This document shows, one piece after another, positions 1 through 8,196 of a DNA stretch of 64,000 nt (positions are counted from its first letter, which is position 1; the number at the start of each line of letters is the position of its first letter). The position numbers were made by a program, and so were the translations under genes. A model generated the notes under the pieces. That model did no database searches. It saw only the letters and a list, made by a program, of their open reading frames with translations, and had not been told where the DNA came from. Source of the DNA: Psychrobacter sp. 4Dc (GTDB taxonomy: Bacteria; Pseudomonadota; Gammaproteobacteria; Pseudomonadales; Moraxellaceae); assembly GCF_002836715.1 (NCBI RefSeq), contig NZ_PJAT01000134.1:1-64000 (forward strand), given 5' to 3'.

Positions 1-279
1 ATAACCCTCCAAATTTTTATCAACATTTTCTGTAGGTTCTCCTTAAGGCCTAGCGTGACTGTGTCTCCTCTATTATTGTTTAGTAATTCTAATAAGTAAA
101 TAGAAATGACGTTTTAAATGATGCATTATGCTTAAGTGTTATCACATCCATTGTATTTAATAAAAATTATTTATTGGAGCAAGTATTGGCATAGAGCAAA
201 CCGACAGAAATTGTTATTAAGAATACTATTATTTTTTAAGATGAATCGTTATTAATCTGCATTATTGAGGAATTGATTG

Positions 280-1215
280 ATGGACGCACTGAGTGTATTG
301 CTGCAAAACGTGCATTTATTTGAGACTAAGTATTATCGTCTAAATGGCACTGGCAATTGGTCTTATTCTATTACTAGAAAAGACACCATTTTATTTTACT
401 TAGTAATGTCTGGCGGTTTTTGCATTGATGTTGGTAATGGTCTACGAGAAGCTCGCGCTGGCGACATGATCATGATTCCGAATGCGCACAAGCATGTGAG
501 TTATGCACTCAACCATCATGGCGATGTTGCTGAGTCGCTTGATGAGCTATTGAGTAATTGCACCGAGCGTACACTTGATATCGATGGCGATGGAGACCCC
601 AATTCATCTTTGATACTGATCGAATGTAAGTACGACAAAGAGATGATTAATCCTCTGTTGTCAGTACTACCACCGATATTGCCTGAACTCAATGATGCTG
701 CTGACGGTCGGTTTGAAGTGATCGATGTAGAGATAAAGCTGCTAACACTAGAGGCTGAGCGTGAGCGTATGGGCAAAACGGCCGTAATCAATCATTGGGC
801 AAGCATCATGATGATTGAATGTTTGCGCGTATATATTGAAAGCTTGCCTGAAGCCACAGAAAACTGGCTCAAAGCCATGAAGGATCCGTTTTTGACCAAG
901 GCGCTAGCCGCAATGCATGGGGCACCGAGTGAAAGCTGGACTATTCATCAACTTGCCGAAGTAGCAGGGATGTCGCGTTCCAGCTTTGCACAGCGTTTTA
1001 AAGATACCGTTGGTATGCCGCCACTGACTTATCTGATCGATTACCGCTTACGATTGGCGGCTCGCTATTTACGCTTACAGCAAAACAGTATTAGCCGTAT
1101 CAGCGAGATGGTGGGCTACGCCTCAGATTCGACTTTTAGTCAGGCATTTAAGCGTGTGTATGGTGTCTCGCCAAAAGCATACCGTCAGCAGTATCGACAG
1201 AATAATCTTGCATAG
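280..1215 (+). CDS. AraC-family transcriptional regulator with cupin sensor domain
   Basis: This is a DNA-binding regulator of the AraC/XylS family. The N-terminal half (about residues 5-190) looks like the cupin-type ligand domain found in AraC proteins of the Cupin_6 group. The C-terminal 100 residues carry the two helix-turn-helix motifs: the first around LAEVAGMSRSSFAQRFK, the second around ISEMVGYASDSTFSQAFKR, followed by the family's GVSPKAYR ending. I chose the ATG at 280 over the TTG at 277 because a GAGG at 267-270 sits nine bases upstream. It stands alone, with a terminator behind it and no obvious target operon beside it. The ligand and regulon cannot be read from the sequence. The family call is firm; the exact role is unknown. 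Confidence 0.9.
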   Translation: MDALSVLLQNVHLFETKYYRLNGTGNWSYSITRKDTILFYLVMSGGFCIDVGNGLREARAGDMIMIPNAHKHVSYALNHHGDVAESLDELLSNCTERTLDIDGDGDPNSSLILIECKYDKEMINPLLSVLPPILPELNDAADGRFEVIDVEIKLLTLEAERERMGKTAVINHWASIMMIECLRVYIESLPEATENWLKAMKDPFLTKALAAMHGAPSESWTIHQLAEVAGMSRSSFAQRFKDTVGMPPLTYLIDYRLRLAARYLRLQQNSISRISEMVGYASDSTFSQAFKRVYGVSPKAYRQQYRQNNLA

Positions 1216-1261
1216 CTTTAGTTGCTGTTTATTTAAGTTATTTAAGTAGAGTTTCGATAAG

Positions 1262-1300
1262 AAGCGCTAAGGTCATTTATATGTCCTTGGCGCTTTTTTA
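1262..1300 (+). terminator. Rho-independent terminator after the AraC-type gene
   Basis: An 11-bp stem (AAGCGCTAAGG pairing with CCTTGGCGCTT, one G-T pair) closes a 14-base loop and runs into a T-rich tract. It lies 47 bases after the regulator's stop. The rest of the 319-base gap up to 1534 shows no further gene-like signal and probably holds the promoter of the next gene. Confidence 0.85.
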
Positions 1301-1534
1301 GTTTGTGAATAAATATTGTTTATAAACGTTGAGTCGCTTATATCTATAATACCTTTGGTAACTTGCTATGGCTATTTTAGTTAAGGGCAGCTGACATTGA
1401 GTCTGTGTTCAGGTACTATGGGTTGATGAGTCGTCAAGACAAAAGCGTTGATGTTATAGCGCGTTATATGTCCTTATAGGATAGGCATATAAAAGGATCG
1501 AGACGATGTTTATTTTCGCTGCTGATGGTATGTT

Positions 1535-2596
1535 ATGACTGAACCGACCGCAAAGCTAAATGCAGAAAGTAATGGCCAACAAGAGGCTGCTGCAACTGCT
1601 AAAACAGAAAGTAATGTTGATAAAAACACTGCTATAGAGAACCCGCATGTCGGCAAAGATGCGCCGAAAAATGAGCCGGTAGAGACACCTGATAAGGCGG
1701 CATTATTGACGATGTTTACTTTGCCAGATATCGAGGCGGTAGCAACTGAAGCAGTAATATCTGAGTCATCCGATAGTCTTACAGTAGCTGCAAAACCTGC
1801 GGCTCAAGAAACCAATGTCGCTACGCAACGTGTTGCGCTTTATCGTGCTCAGCATGAGCGTACTCGACTGTTATATATGGCATCTGCCAATACGCGTCCT
1901 ACTTATTTGGTACAAACCCTGAAGCCGCAATTCGCAGAATATCAGCAATATTTACTTGCGCAGCAGCTTGATAAACGTGGGTTGATGGATACGGATACGC
2001 TCGAAAGACTCTGGCAGCAGCTGCATGTGGTCGATGACATTATTGCAGATATCGTACGCCATATGCCTGCACAGCAACCCGCCGGTTGGCAGCTAACGAC
2101 TCAAGATGGTCGCAATCCATTGTGCTTTGCTACAGTCGGTAAGTTAAAGCACGGCAAGCCAATTCGCGACCAAGGTAGTCTCAACAGTTATGTACTTGGG
2201 CACTTTGGCGTGAGTAGCTTTACCTACGATCGAGGCTATTATATCGGTCATGTGGTTGGTTATTTATTCAGCTGTTATTATTGTGCTCACTTGTCGATTA
2301 CTTATGGCGTCACAGCCCTTGGACAGCAAGTCGTGGCTGACTATGATTACGCCAGTCTTGAAACCCCGCATATGGTCAGATTATTACAAGGTCTTGACGG
2401 TTATTGCAAAAAACGCATTTATCAGTTGGCTGTCATCTGTGCGCGCTTGAGCGTTTTTGCGAGTGATAAACGTATTGAAAGAATGCTAATCGCTGAGGTC
2501 AATGACTTTGATAAAAAGCTACAGCAGCAGCATTTGGATGTCTTGTTATTACAAGGTTTGATGCCTGATAGTAATGACTCAACGCCACTTTTTTAA
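1535..2596 (+). CDS. Unrecognised 353-residue protein, acidic low-complexity N-terminus
   Basis: I do not recognise this protein. Residues 1 to about 95 are Ala/Glu/Thr/Lys-rich and probably disordered. From about residue 96 the sequence looks folded, with an alpha-helical character (RVALYRAQHERTRLLYM onward). It has no signal peptide. One hydrophobic, aromatic and cysteine-containing stretch (GYLFSCYYCAHLSITYG, around residues 248-265) could be a buried helix rather than a membrane span. The gene lies 83 bases before gspF on the same strand, with no terminator between them, so the two may be co-transcribed. That hints at, but does not show, a link to type II secretion. The start is the first ATG of the frame; no strong ribosome-binding site precedes it. 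It is long and has normal coding character, so I take it as a real gene of unknown function. Confidence 0.75.
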   Translation: MTEPTAKLNAESNGQQEAAATAKTESNVDKNTAIENPHVGKDAPKNEPVETPDKAALLTMFTLPDIEAVATEAVISESSDSLTVAAKPAAQETNVATQRVALYRAQHERTRLLYMASANTRPTYLVQTLKPQFAEYQQYLLAQQLDKRGLMDTDTLERLWQQLHVVDDIIADIVRHMPAQQPAGWQLTTQDGRNPLCFATVGKLKHGKPIRDQGSLNSYVLGHFGVSSFTYDRGYYIGHVVGYLFSCYYCAHLSITYGVTALGQQVVADYDYASLETPHMVRLLQGLDGYCKKRIYQLAVICARLSVFASDKRIERMLIAEVNDFDKKLQQQHLDVLLLQGLMPDSNDSTPLF

Positions 2597-2679
2597 GCGT
2601 AGAATGTCAAATTAAGAGAATTCTATTAAGTCATAAATCATAACTATCTACCTGTAAGCCTCTTAGGATATCTGCTGCC

Positions 2680-3882
2680 ATGCCTGCCTATCATTTCAAA
2701 GCGCTTGACGACCATGGCGTTGTCCAAAAAGGCTTGCTAGAAGGGGACTCTGCGCGGCAAATTCGCCAGCAGCTGCGTGATAAGCAATGGACGCCCGTTG
2801 AAGTCAATCCGGTCAATGACAGACAGAGTCAGAGCAAAAACCGCTACAAAAAACCGTCTGCATACGAGCTGGCATTGCTGACACGTCAGCTATCTGTGCT
2901 ACTAGCAGCGGGTATCCCACTTGAGGAAACCTTGGCAGCGGTTGCTAAACAATCTCCAAAGACTCATATCAAATCCCTAATGCTTGCGGTACGCTCACAT
3001 GTCTTGGAAGGGCTCAGCTTAGCACGTTCTCTGCAACAAGCTGCTAGCTTTCCACCGTTATATATCGCTACGATTGCTGCAGGCGAAAAATCTGGCCATC
3101 TTGACCTTATCCTCAATCAGCTAGCAGACTACACCGAAAACCGTTTTGCCCTCCAAAAGAAAATCCAAGGGGCTATGGTCTATCCAATTGTCCTGATGGT
3201 AATGGCAATTGCGGTAATTATGGGGCTGATGAGCTTCGTCGTGCCCAAAATTGTCAAAGTCTTTGAACAGTCTGAGCAAGCACTGCCTTTAATTACTCAA
3301 ATCGTTCTCACGCTATCGAATATCATTACTCAGTGGTGGTGGTTAATATTACTGGTATTGGCAAGTACCGCATTTTTATTCTACCGTTTTGCCCAAACGC
3401 AAGCAGGTAAATTAACTATCGATAGCGTGGTGCTTAGATTGCCGATACTAGCTAGATTGTCCAAAGGTCTGAATGCCGCGCGGTTTGCCAGTACCCTTGC
3501 GATACTAGTACGATCAGGGGTGCCACTGATTGAGGCATTACATATTGGGGCTGCGGTCACGACCAATTTACATATCCAAAAAACCATTATTACTGCGGCT
3601 GATAGGGTCACAGAAGGCTCCAGCTTGTCTAGTCAACTAGAGAAATCTACTTACTTTCCACCGATGATGGTACAGATGATAAAAAGCGGAGAAAACTCAG
3701 GCGAGCTTGAAAATATGCTGAGCCGTGCCGCCAATATGCAGGAGGCAGAAGCAACCAATTTTATCAGCACCTTATTATCATTACTTGAGCCTTTAATGCT
3801 GGTGTTGATGGGCGTAGTAGTTATGATTATTGTAATGGCGGTTATGCTACCTATCGTTAATATGAACGATTTAGCAGGCTAG
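2680..3882 (+). CDS. gspF: Type II secretion system inner-membrane protein GspF
   Basis: GspF is the polytopic inner-membrane platform protein of the type II secretion system; it couples the cytoplasmic ATPase GspE to pseudopilus assembly. The 400-residue length is normal for the family. The N-terminus MPAYHFKALDDHG and the repeated T2SF domain are plain: first copy about residues 68-190, second about 270-393, each starting with a LTRQLSVLLAAGIPL or FASTLAILVRSGVPLIEAL type segment. Hydrophobic spans lie near 165-190, 215-235 and 370-395. GspG follows after 400 bases; no other gsp genes are in the window, which fits the scattered gsp genes of Moraxellaceae. The related PilC of the type IV pilus is the main alternative, but the N-terminus and the neighbouring gspG favour GspF. 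Confidence 0.93.
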   Translation: MPAYHFKALDDHGVVQKGLLEGDSARQIRQQLRDKQWTPVEVNPVNDRQSQSKNRYKKPSAYELALLTRQLSVLLAAGIPLEETLAAVAKQSPKTHIKSLMLAVRSHVLEGLSLARSLQQAASFPPLYIATIAAGEKSGHLDLILNQLADYTENRFALQKKIQGAMVYPIVLMVMAIAVIMGLMSFVVPKIVKVFEQSEQALPLITQIVLTLSNIITQWWWLILLVLASTAFLFYRFAQTQAGKLTIDSVVLRLPILARLSKGLNAARFASTLAILVRSGVPLIEALHIGAAVTTNLHIQKTIITAADRVTEGSSLSSQLEKSTYFPPMMVQMIKSGENSGELENMLSRAANMQEAEATNFISTLLSLLEPLMLVLMGVVVMIIVMAVMLPIVNMNDLAG

Positions 3883-4283
3883 GTTCAGTCGCTAGCCTAT
3901 GATTCATTATGCTATTCACATACAGACAGCTTCCTATCTCCAAAACCTCTATTTAGTTCTCTTTTACTCTATTCATATCACCTAACTTGCTTGCTAAACC
4001 TTGGACTAGCTTTCTTAAGGTTTGCTTACTGTTGTATATTGTTGAACGAACGCTATTTTTGCTATGGCAAACACAAGCGCCGCGCTATAGTAAGCACGGT
4101 TTAATAGTCATACAGTTGGTGTCATTCAATATTTAGCTTCGGCTGAAATAGCAAACTCAAACTAGGCGCAGCGCTGGATAAAAATAAAACCATGGTTTAT
4201 AGTGACAGTAGTTTCAGAGCTCATTGATATGTCATTAATGAGAGCTATGATAGAACGCCACTTTTACTATTTACATAACTGTG
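3883..4283. other. 401-base gap between gspF and gspG
   Basis: No open frame with coding character and no U-tracked hairpin is apparent here. The stretch is AT-rich and probably carries the gspG promoter and a long leader. Its length suggests that gspG is transcribed on its own rather than only from gspF. Confidence 0.5.
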
Positions 4284-4841
4284 ATGACCAAAGCGATGAC
4301 TATGACTGACAAACTCCAAGTAAATATGACGCCAAAAAGTGCTATTCAGGATATGCAATCCCATCCGAATGTTGTAAATGACCAAAAGACTGTTTCTTCA
4401 GCTATGCAGCGCAGTGCGACAAAAAAATCTGGTCAAGCAGGATTCACTCTTATCGAGATTATGGTCGTTATTGTGATCCTAGCCATTCTTGCTGGATTAG
4501 TGGTACCAAAAGTAGTCGGTCAAAGTGATAAGGCCCGTGTGAAAACAACTGAAACGGCGCTTGCCACTGTCTCAAATGCGTTAGATATGTATAAGGTTGA
4601 TAACTCCCGCTATCCGACGACCGCTCAAGGGTTAGAGGCGCTTACGACACCGCCAGCTGATGCAAAAAACTATCCTGAAGGTGGGTATATTAAAGGTGGC
4701 TATCCAACCGATGGCTGGGAAAATGAGATGCAATATGTTGCACCAGGTACTGAAGGGCGCCCTTATGATTTATTTTCGTTAGGTGCTGATGGTCAACAAG
4801 GTGGTGAAGGTCAAGATGCGGATCTTTATGCTCAGCTATAA
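4284..4841 (+). CDS. gspG: Type II secretion major pseudopilin GspG
   Basis: GspG is the major subunit of the type II secretion pseudopilus. The prepilin-peptidase site reads QAG/FTLIEIMVV, with Glu at position 5 of the mature protein, followed by the usual hydrophobic helix. The C-terminal domain has the GspG signatures PTTAQGLEALTTPP and the calcium-site region GRPYDLFSLGADG. The odd point is the leader: from the ATG at 4284 it would be about 53 residues, against 5-15 in typical GspG. An in-frame ATG at 4404 would give the leader MQRSATKKSGQAG, 13 residues, but no clear ribosome-binding site precedes either start. I kept the longer frame and regard the start as open. The identity of the protein is not in doubt. 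Confidence 0.92.
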   Translation: MTKAMTMTDKLQVNMTPKSAIQDMQSHPNVVNDQKTVSSAMQRSATKKSGQAGFTLIEIMVVIVILAILAGLVVPKVVGQSDKARVKTTETALATVSNALDMYKVDNSRYPTTAQGLEALTTPPADAKNYPEGGYIKGGYPTDGWENEMQYVAPGTEGRPYDLFSLGADGQQGGEGQDADLYAQL

Positions 4842-4936
4842 GGCTTAATAACAGCCGTATAGTGAACAAATTCTGATACTGATATAGCTTTGTAGAATGA
4901 AACATTCGTTCATCCATGCACTTTTAACAGTTTATA

Positions 4937-4974
4937 AATATCAACCAATATTCTCTTATTGGTTGATATTTTTT
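4937..4974 (+). terminator. Terminator after gspG
   Basis: A perfect 13-bp inverted repeat (ATATCAACCAATA and TATTGGTTGATAT) encloses a six-base loop and is followed by a run of T. It lies about 95 bases after the gspG stop. Confidence 0.85.
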
Positions 4975-5086
4975 ATCAGTAGATAAATCGCCTACTGTTC
5001 AATACAAGTTTGATAGCCAGTGCTATAAATATATCTAGGCGCTCGCCAAAACAGTCATCGCAAACTGCAATTAAAGGTAATCATCT

Positions 5087-5635
5087 ATGTCGATTCAACA
5101 GTCTAATAAATATTTTTCTAAAAACCTTTATAAATTGGTCCTAACCGTCGCAAGTACTTCATTAGTAACGGTCTTGTCAATGACATCGATCAGTGCACAA
5201 GCAGCAGGGTTAAATGACTTATTTAACAATAGCTCCTCGGCAAAATCAAAGTTCTTACCAGTGGATGAAGCCTTTCAGGTGGTCAGTAATACCAAAGCGA
5301 CTTCCAAAGGCACGCGGTTGTCGATCAGTTTTGAAATTACACCAGGGCATTATGTCTATAAGGATAAGCTTACGTTAAGCTTCCCTAAAGGAATAAGCGC
5401 CACACCGTTCACTTTCAATCAAGCACCAGTATCAATCAATGATCCGACTTTTGGTCAGGTTCCTGTGTTTACGCAAAGAAGTGCCATTGCAACCACGACA
5501 CTGACGACGAGTAATGGTAAGGGCGCTAAAAACGCGCCTGTTATTATTGGTTGGCAAGGGTGTGCAACCGCTGGACTATGCTACCCACCAGAAAAAGTTA
5601 AAACCAAGATAGACATTGCTGCGACACGCAGATAA
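5087..5635 (+). CDS. Stand-alone DsbD-alpha-like periplasmic protein
   Basis: This 182-residue protein consists of a signal peptide (cleavage probably near SAQAA/GL) and a single domain like the N-terminal, periplasmic part of DsbD. In DsbD that domain takes electrons from the membrane segment and passes them to DsbC-type and cytochrome-maturation partners. The cysteine pair is kept in GCATAGLCYPP. The protein is visibly a duplicate of the first 190 residues of the next gene: shared stretches include KSKFLPVD, HYVYK and DPTF. It lacks the eight membrane spans and the thioredoxin domain. It sits 47 bases before dsbD with no terminator between, so both are probably on one transcript. A ribosome-binding AAAGG precedes the ATG. 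It could be a soluble carrier or a regulator of DsbD traffic; that part is inference. Confidence 0.85.
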   Translation: MSIQQSNKYFSKNLYKLVLTVASTSLVTVLSMTSISAQAAGLNDLFNNSSSAKSKFLPVDEAFQVVSNTKATSKGTRLSISFEITPGHYVYKDKLTLSFPKGISATPFTFNQAPVSINDPTFGQVPVFTQRSAIATTTLTTSNGKGAKNAPVIIGWQGCATAGLCYPPEKVKTKIDIAATRR

Positions 5636-5682
5636 ATAGCGAGCAGATTGATTAAAATATTGGTAATAATAGGTAGCCATTC

Positions 5683-7812
5683 ATGTCCATCAAGACATCA
5701 CCAAAGTCCTCATCATTTAGCGTATCTACCCATTCGAAAAAATCCCGTATCTTAGCGCTTGCCATCGCTAGTGGCTCATTGTTGACAGGTTTATCAGCGA
5801 CATCGACGGTACAAGCAGCAGGGTTAGGCGACCTTTTCGGTAGTAGTGAAAGCTCGTCGAAGTCAAAGTTTTTGCCAGTAGATCAAGCGTTTCAGGTGAG
5901 TACAGATAGTACCCCTGTCAAAGCAGGTACGCGGTTATCTGTTAATTTTGATATCACTCCTGAACATTACGTCTATAAAAAGCAAATTAAGCTTACGCTA
6001 CCCGCTGGCGTGACGGCTGCACCTTTTACCTTTAGCCAGACACCATATTCGATAGATGATCCGACATTTGACAAAGTACTGGTATTTGACCAAGCAAATA
6101 TGGTCGCTACCACCACACTGACGAACAATAGTGGCAAGAATATAGAAGACGGAGCTATCGTCGTCGGGTGGCAAGGGTGTGCAAAAGCAGGACTGTGCTA
6201 TCCACCTGAAAAGATTAATACGACTGTCGATATTGCAGCTGCATCGACGCAGGTATCAGCAGATAGTGAGAGTACTGCGAGCTCGACCGATTCAGAGAAT
6301 AGTGCTACGGCGACACCAGAGGAAGCAAGCTCAACAGCTCTTGATAATACTTTGCCTGATGAGGCGCAAGCACTGACAGACGATGGGGCTATTGATTATG
6401 ATCTCATTGATGACAGCGCTGTAGAGTATGATTCTTTAGATAGTAGTGCGGCGACGAATACGATTTCTGCAGCAAATAGCAGCGTAACAGGCGAGACGGC
6501 CAATAGCGAAAGTACCTTGAGCAACAGTTTCGTTGATAGCGATCCTTTTGGCTTAGCCTCTCATCCATGGCTTGCCTTGCTATTGTTGTTTTTGGCAGGT
6601 TTGGGCTTGGCACTGACCCCATGTGTATTGCCCATGCTACCTATTGTGGCCAATATCGTGGCTCGTGAGCAAAACCCCACGGTCAAGCGCGGGGTTATTT
6701 TGACCACCAGTTATGCAATTGGTGTGGCGACGGCTTATGGTGTTTTGGGCGCGATCATTGCTGTATTTGGTGAGTCGTTGGGTATTATTGGCTGGCTACA
6801 AAACCCCATTATTCTCATTGGATTTGCTATCGTCTTTGTCTTGCTAGCACTATACATGCTCGGTGTTTTCACGGTTCGCTTGCCACAAGCAATCAGTCGC
6901 AAGATGCAAGGCTTGAGCCAAGCAGGGGATAGCAAGCTAGGTAGTACGGGCGGCAGTTTGCTCGCTGGGTTTTTATCAGCGCTAGTCGTGTCACCTTGTG
7001 TCTCCGCGCCGTTATTCGGGGCATTATTAGCGGTTTCTACCATTGGTAGTCCGTTGCTCGGCTTTGCCGCTTTATTTATGCTAGGTTTTGGTTTATCAGC
7101 GCCGCTTATTCTAATCGGTGCTACCCAAGGCAAGATTATGCCAAAGGCAGGCGAGTGGATGAATTGGGTCAAGCAAGGCTTTGCTTTACTACTGTTTGCT
7201 GTGGCACTGCTATTGATTGAGCGCGTGTTTATATCACCAATCATGCTTATGGTATGGGCGTTATGGTTTATGGTCGTGGCAACATGGGCATGGAGTTGGC
7301 TAGGTAAAGGTCGTATGCTGACCCAAGCATTAAGCCTTATCGCTGGTATTTGGGCGGCTTGCCTAATAGTTGGCGCTGCACTGGGTAATGACGATAGCTT
7401 ACATCCATTAGCGTCATTGGGTGCAGCACCGATGATGGTACAGTCAACGTCTGGTCAACCAGTGAATAGTGGTAGCACCACTGATAAGACGATCACGACG
7501 CTTGCAGAGCTAGATGCCATTGTCGCAGCCAATCCGAATGTCATTGTCGATCTGACCGCCGAATGGTGTATTGAGTGCCGCATTATGGACAAGAACCTGT
7601 TTCATAATCGTCCAGCACAGATGCAAGGTTGGCAATTAGTGAAGCTCGACATAACTGAAACAACAGCAGACTCAAAAGCCGTGTTGTCTCGTTACCAACT
7701 CTTTGGTCCACCAGCGTTACTGTATTATATTGATGGTCAGCTAGTAAATCAGCAAGTTGGTGAGATCGGTCGCTCAGAATTTGAGCAAACATTATCGGCG
7801 TTGAACAACTAA
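5683..7812 (+). CDS. dsbD: Thiol:disulfide interchange protein DsbD
   Basis: DsbD moves reducing power from cytoplasmic thioredoxin across the inner membrane to periplasmic thiol proteins. All three parts are present. After a signal peptide ending near VQAA, the alpha domain holds Cys166 and Cys172 in GCAKAGLCYPP. A hydrophobic block of about eight spans (residues about 285-580) holds Cys314 in LTPCVLPMLPI and Cys439 in SPCVSAPLFGALL. The C-terminal thioredoxin-like domain has WCIEC (Cys629 and Cys632). At 709 residues it is longer than the roughly 565 of E. coli. The excess is mostly a Ser/Thr/Asp/Glu-rich linker at about 190-285 between the alpha domain and the membrane part. It lies downstream of the duplicated alpha domain and ends at a terminator. 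Confidence 0.95.
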   Translation: MSIKTSPKSSSFSVSTHSKKSRILALAIASGSLLTGLSATSTVQAAGLGDLFGSSESSSKSKFLPVDQAFQVSTDSTPVKAGTRLSVNFDITPEHYVYKKQIKLTLPAGVTAAPFTFSQTPYSIDDPTFDKVLVFDQANMVATTTLTNNSGKNIEDGAIVVGWQGCAKAGLCYPPEKINTTVDIAAASTQVSADSESTASSTDSENSATATPEEASSTALDNTLPDEAQALTDDGAIDYDLIDDSAVEYDSLDSSAATNTISAANSSVTGETANSESTLSNSFVDSDPFGLASHPWLALLLLFLAGLGLALTPCVLPMLPIVANIVAREQNPTVKRGVILTTSYAIGVATAYGVLGAIIAVFGESLGIIGWLQNPIILIGFAIVFVLLALYMLGVFTVRLPQAISRKMQGLSQAGDSKLGSTGGSLLAGFLSALVVSPCVSAPLFGALLAVSTIGSPLLGFAALFMLGFGLSAPLILIGATQGKIMPKAGEWMNWVKQGFALLLFAVALLLIERVFISPIMLMVWALWFMVVATWAWSWLGKGRMLTQALSLIAGIWAACLIVGAALGNDDSLHPLASLGAAPMMVQSTSGQPVNSGSTTDKTITTLAELDAIVAANPNVIVDLTAEWCIECRIMDKNLFHNRPAQMQGWQLVKLDITETTADSKAVLSRYQLFGPPALLYYIDGQLVNQQVGEIGRSEFEQTLSALNN

Positions 7813-7876
7813 CATTTAATAATGAACACTTAAGAAACCAGTGTAATATTTCGAAAACTCTTAAGAATGTTAAGAA

Positions 7877-7910
7877 GGTCAGTATACTGAGAAAGTATGC
7901 TGGCTTTTTT
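7877..7910 (+). terminator. Terminator after dsbD
   Basis: A 12-bp stem with several G-T pairs (GGTCAGTATACT with AGTATGCTGGCT) is followed by a T tract. The remaining bases to 8196 carry no gene that I can see and presumably hold the pldA promoter. Confidence 0.75.
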
Positions 7911-8196
7911 GATGCCATTAAATTCATACTATAGAATATTTATTAAGTATTTGTTATATAAGTAATTATATTGATAGGTGGTTATTTTAACTATCGATAA
8001 AGCTAGTATCGTGCTTGTATTTTCATTACAATAAAGAAACAATGCAGCAGGGGCACTAATTGTCATTTTTTTCGCTCCTAATATCTGCGATTAGCTGATA
8101 GTCTCAGTCAATTCTATTTTAGCGATAACGCTAATGGCCATATTAATTACCTCATATACTCTGCTAGCGCTAATGCTAGTTAGATAAAGGACACTT

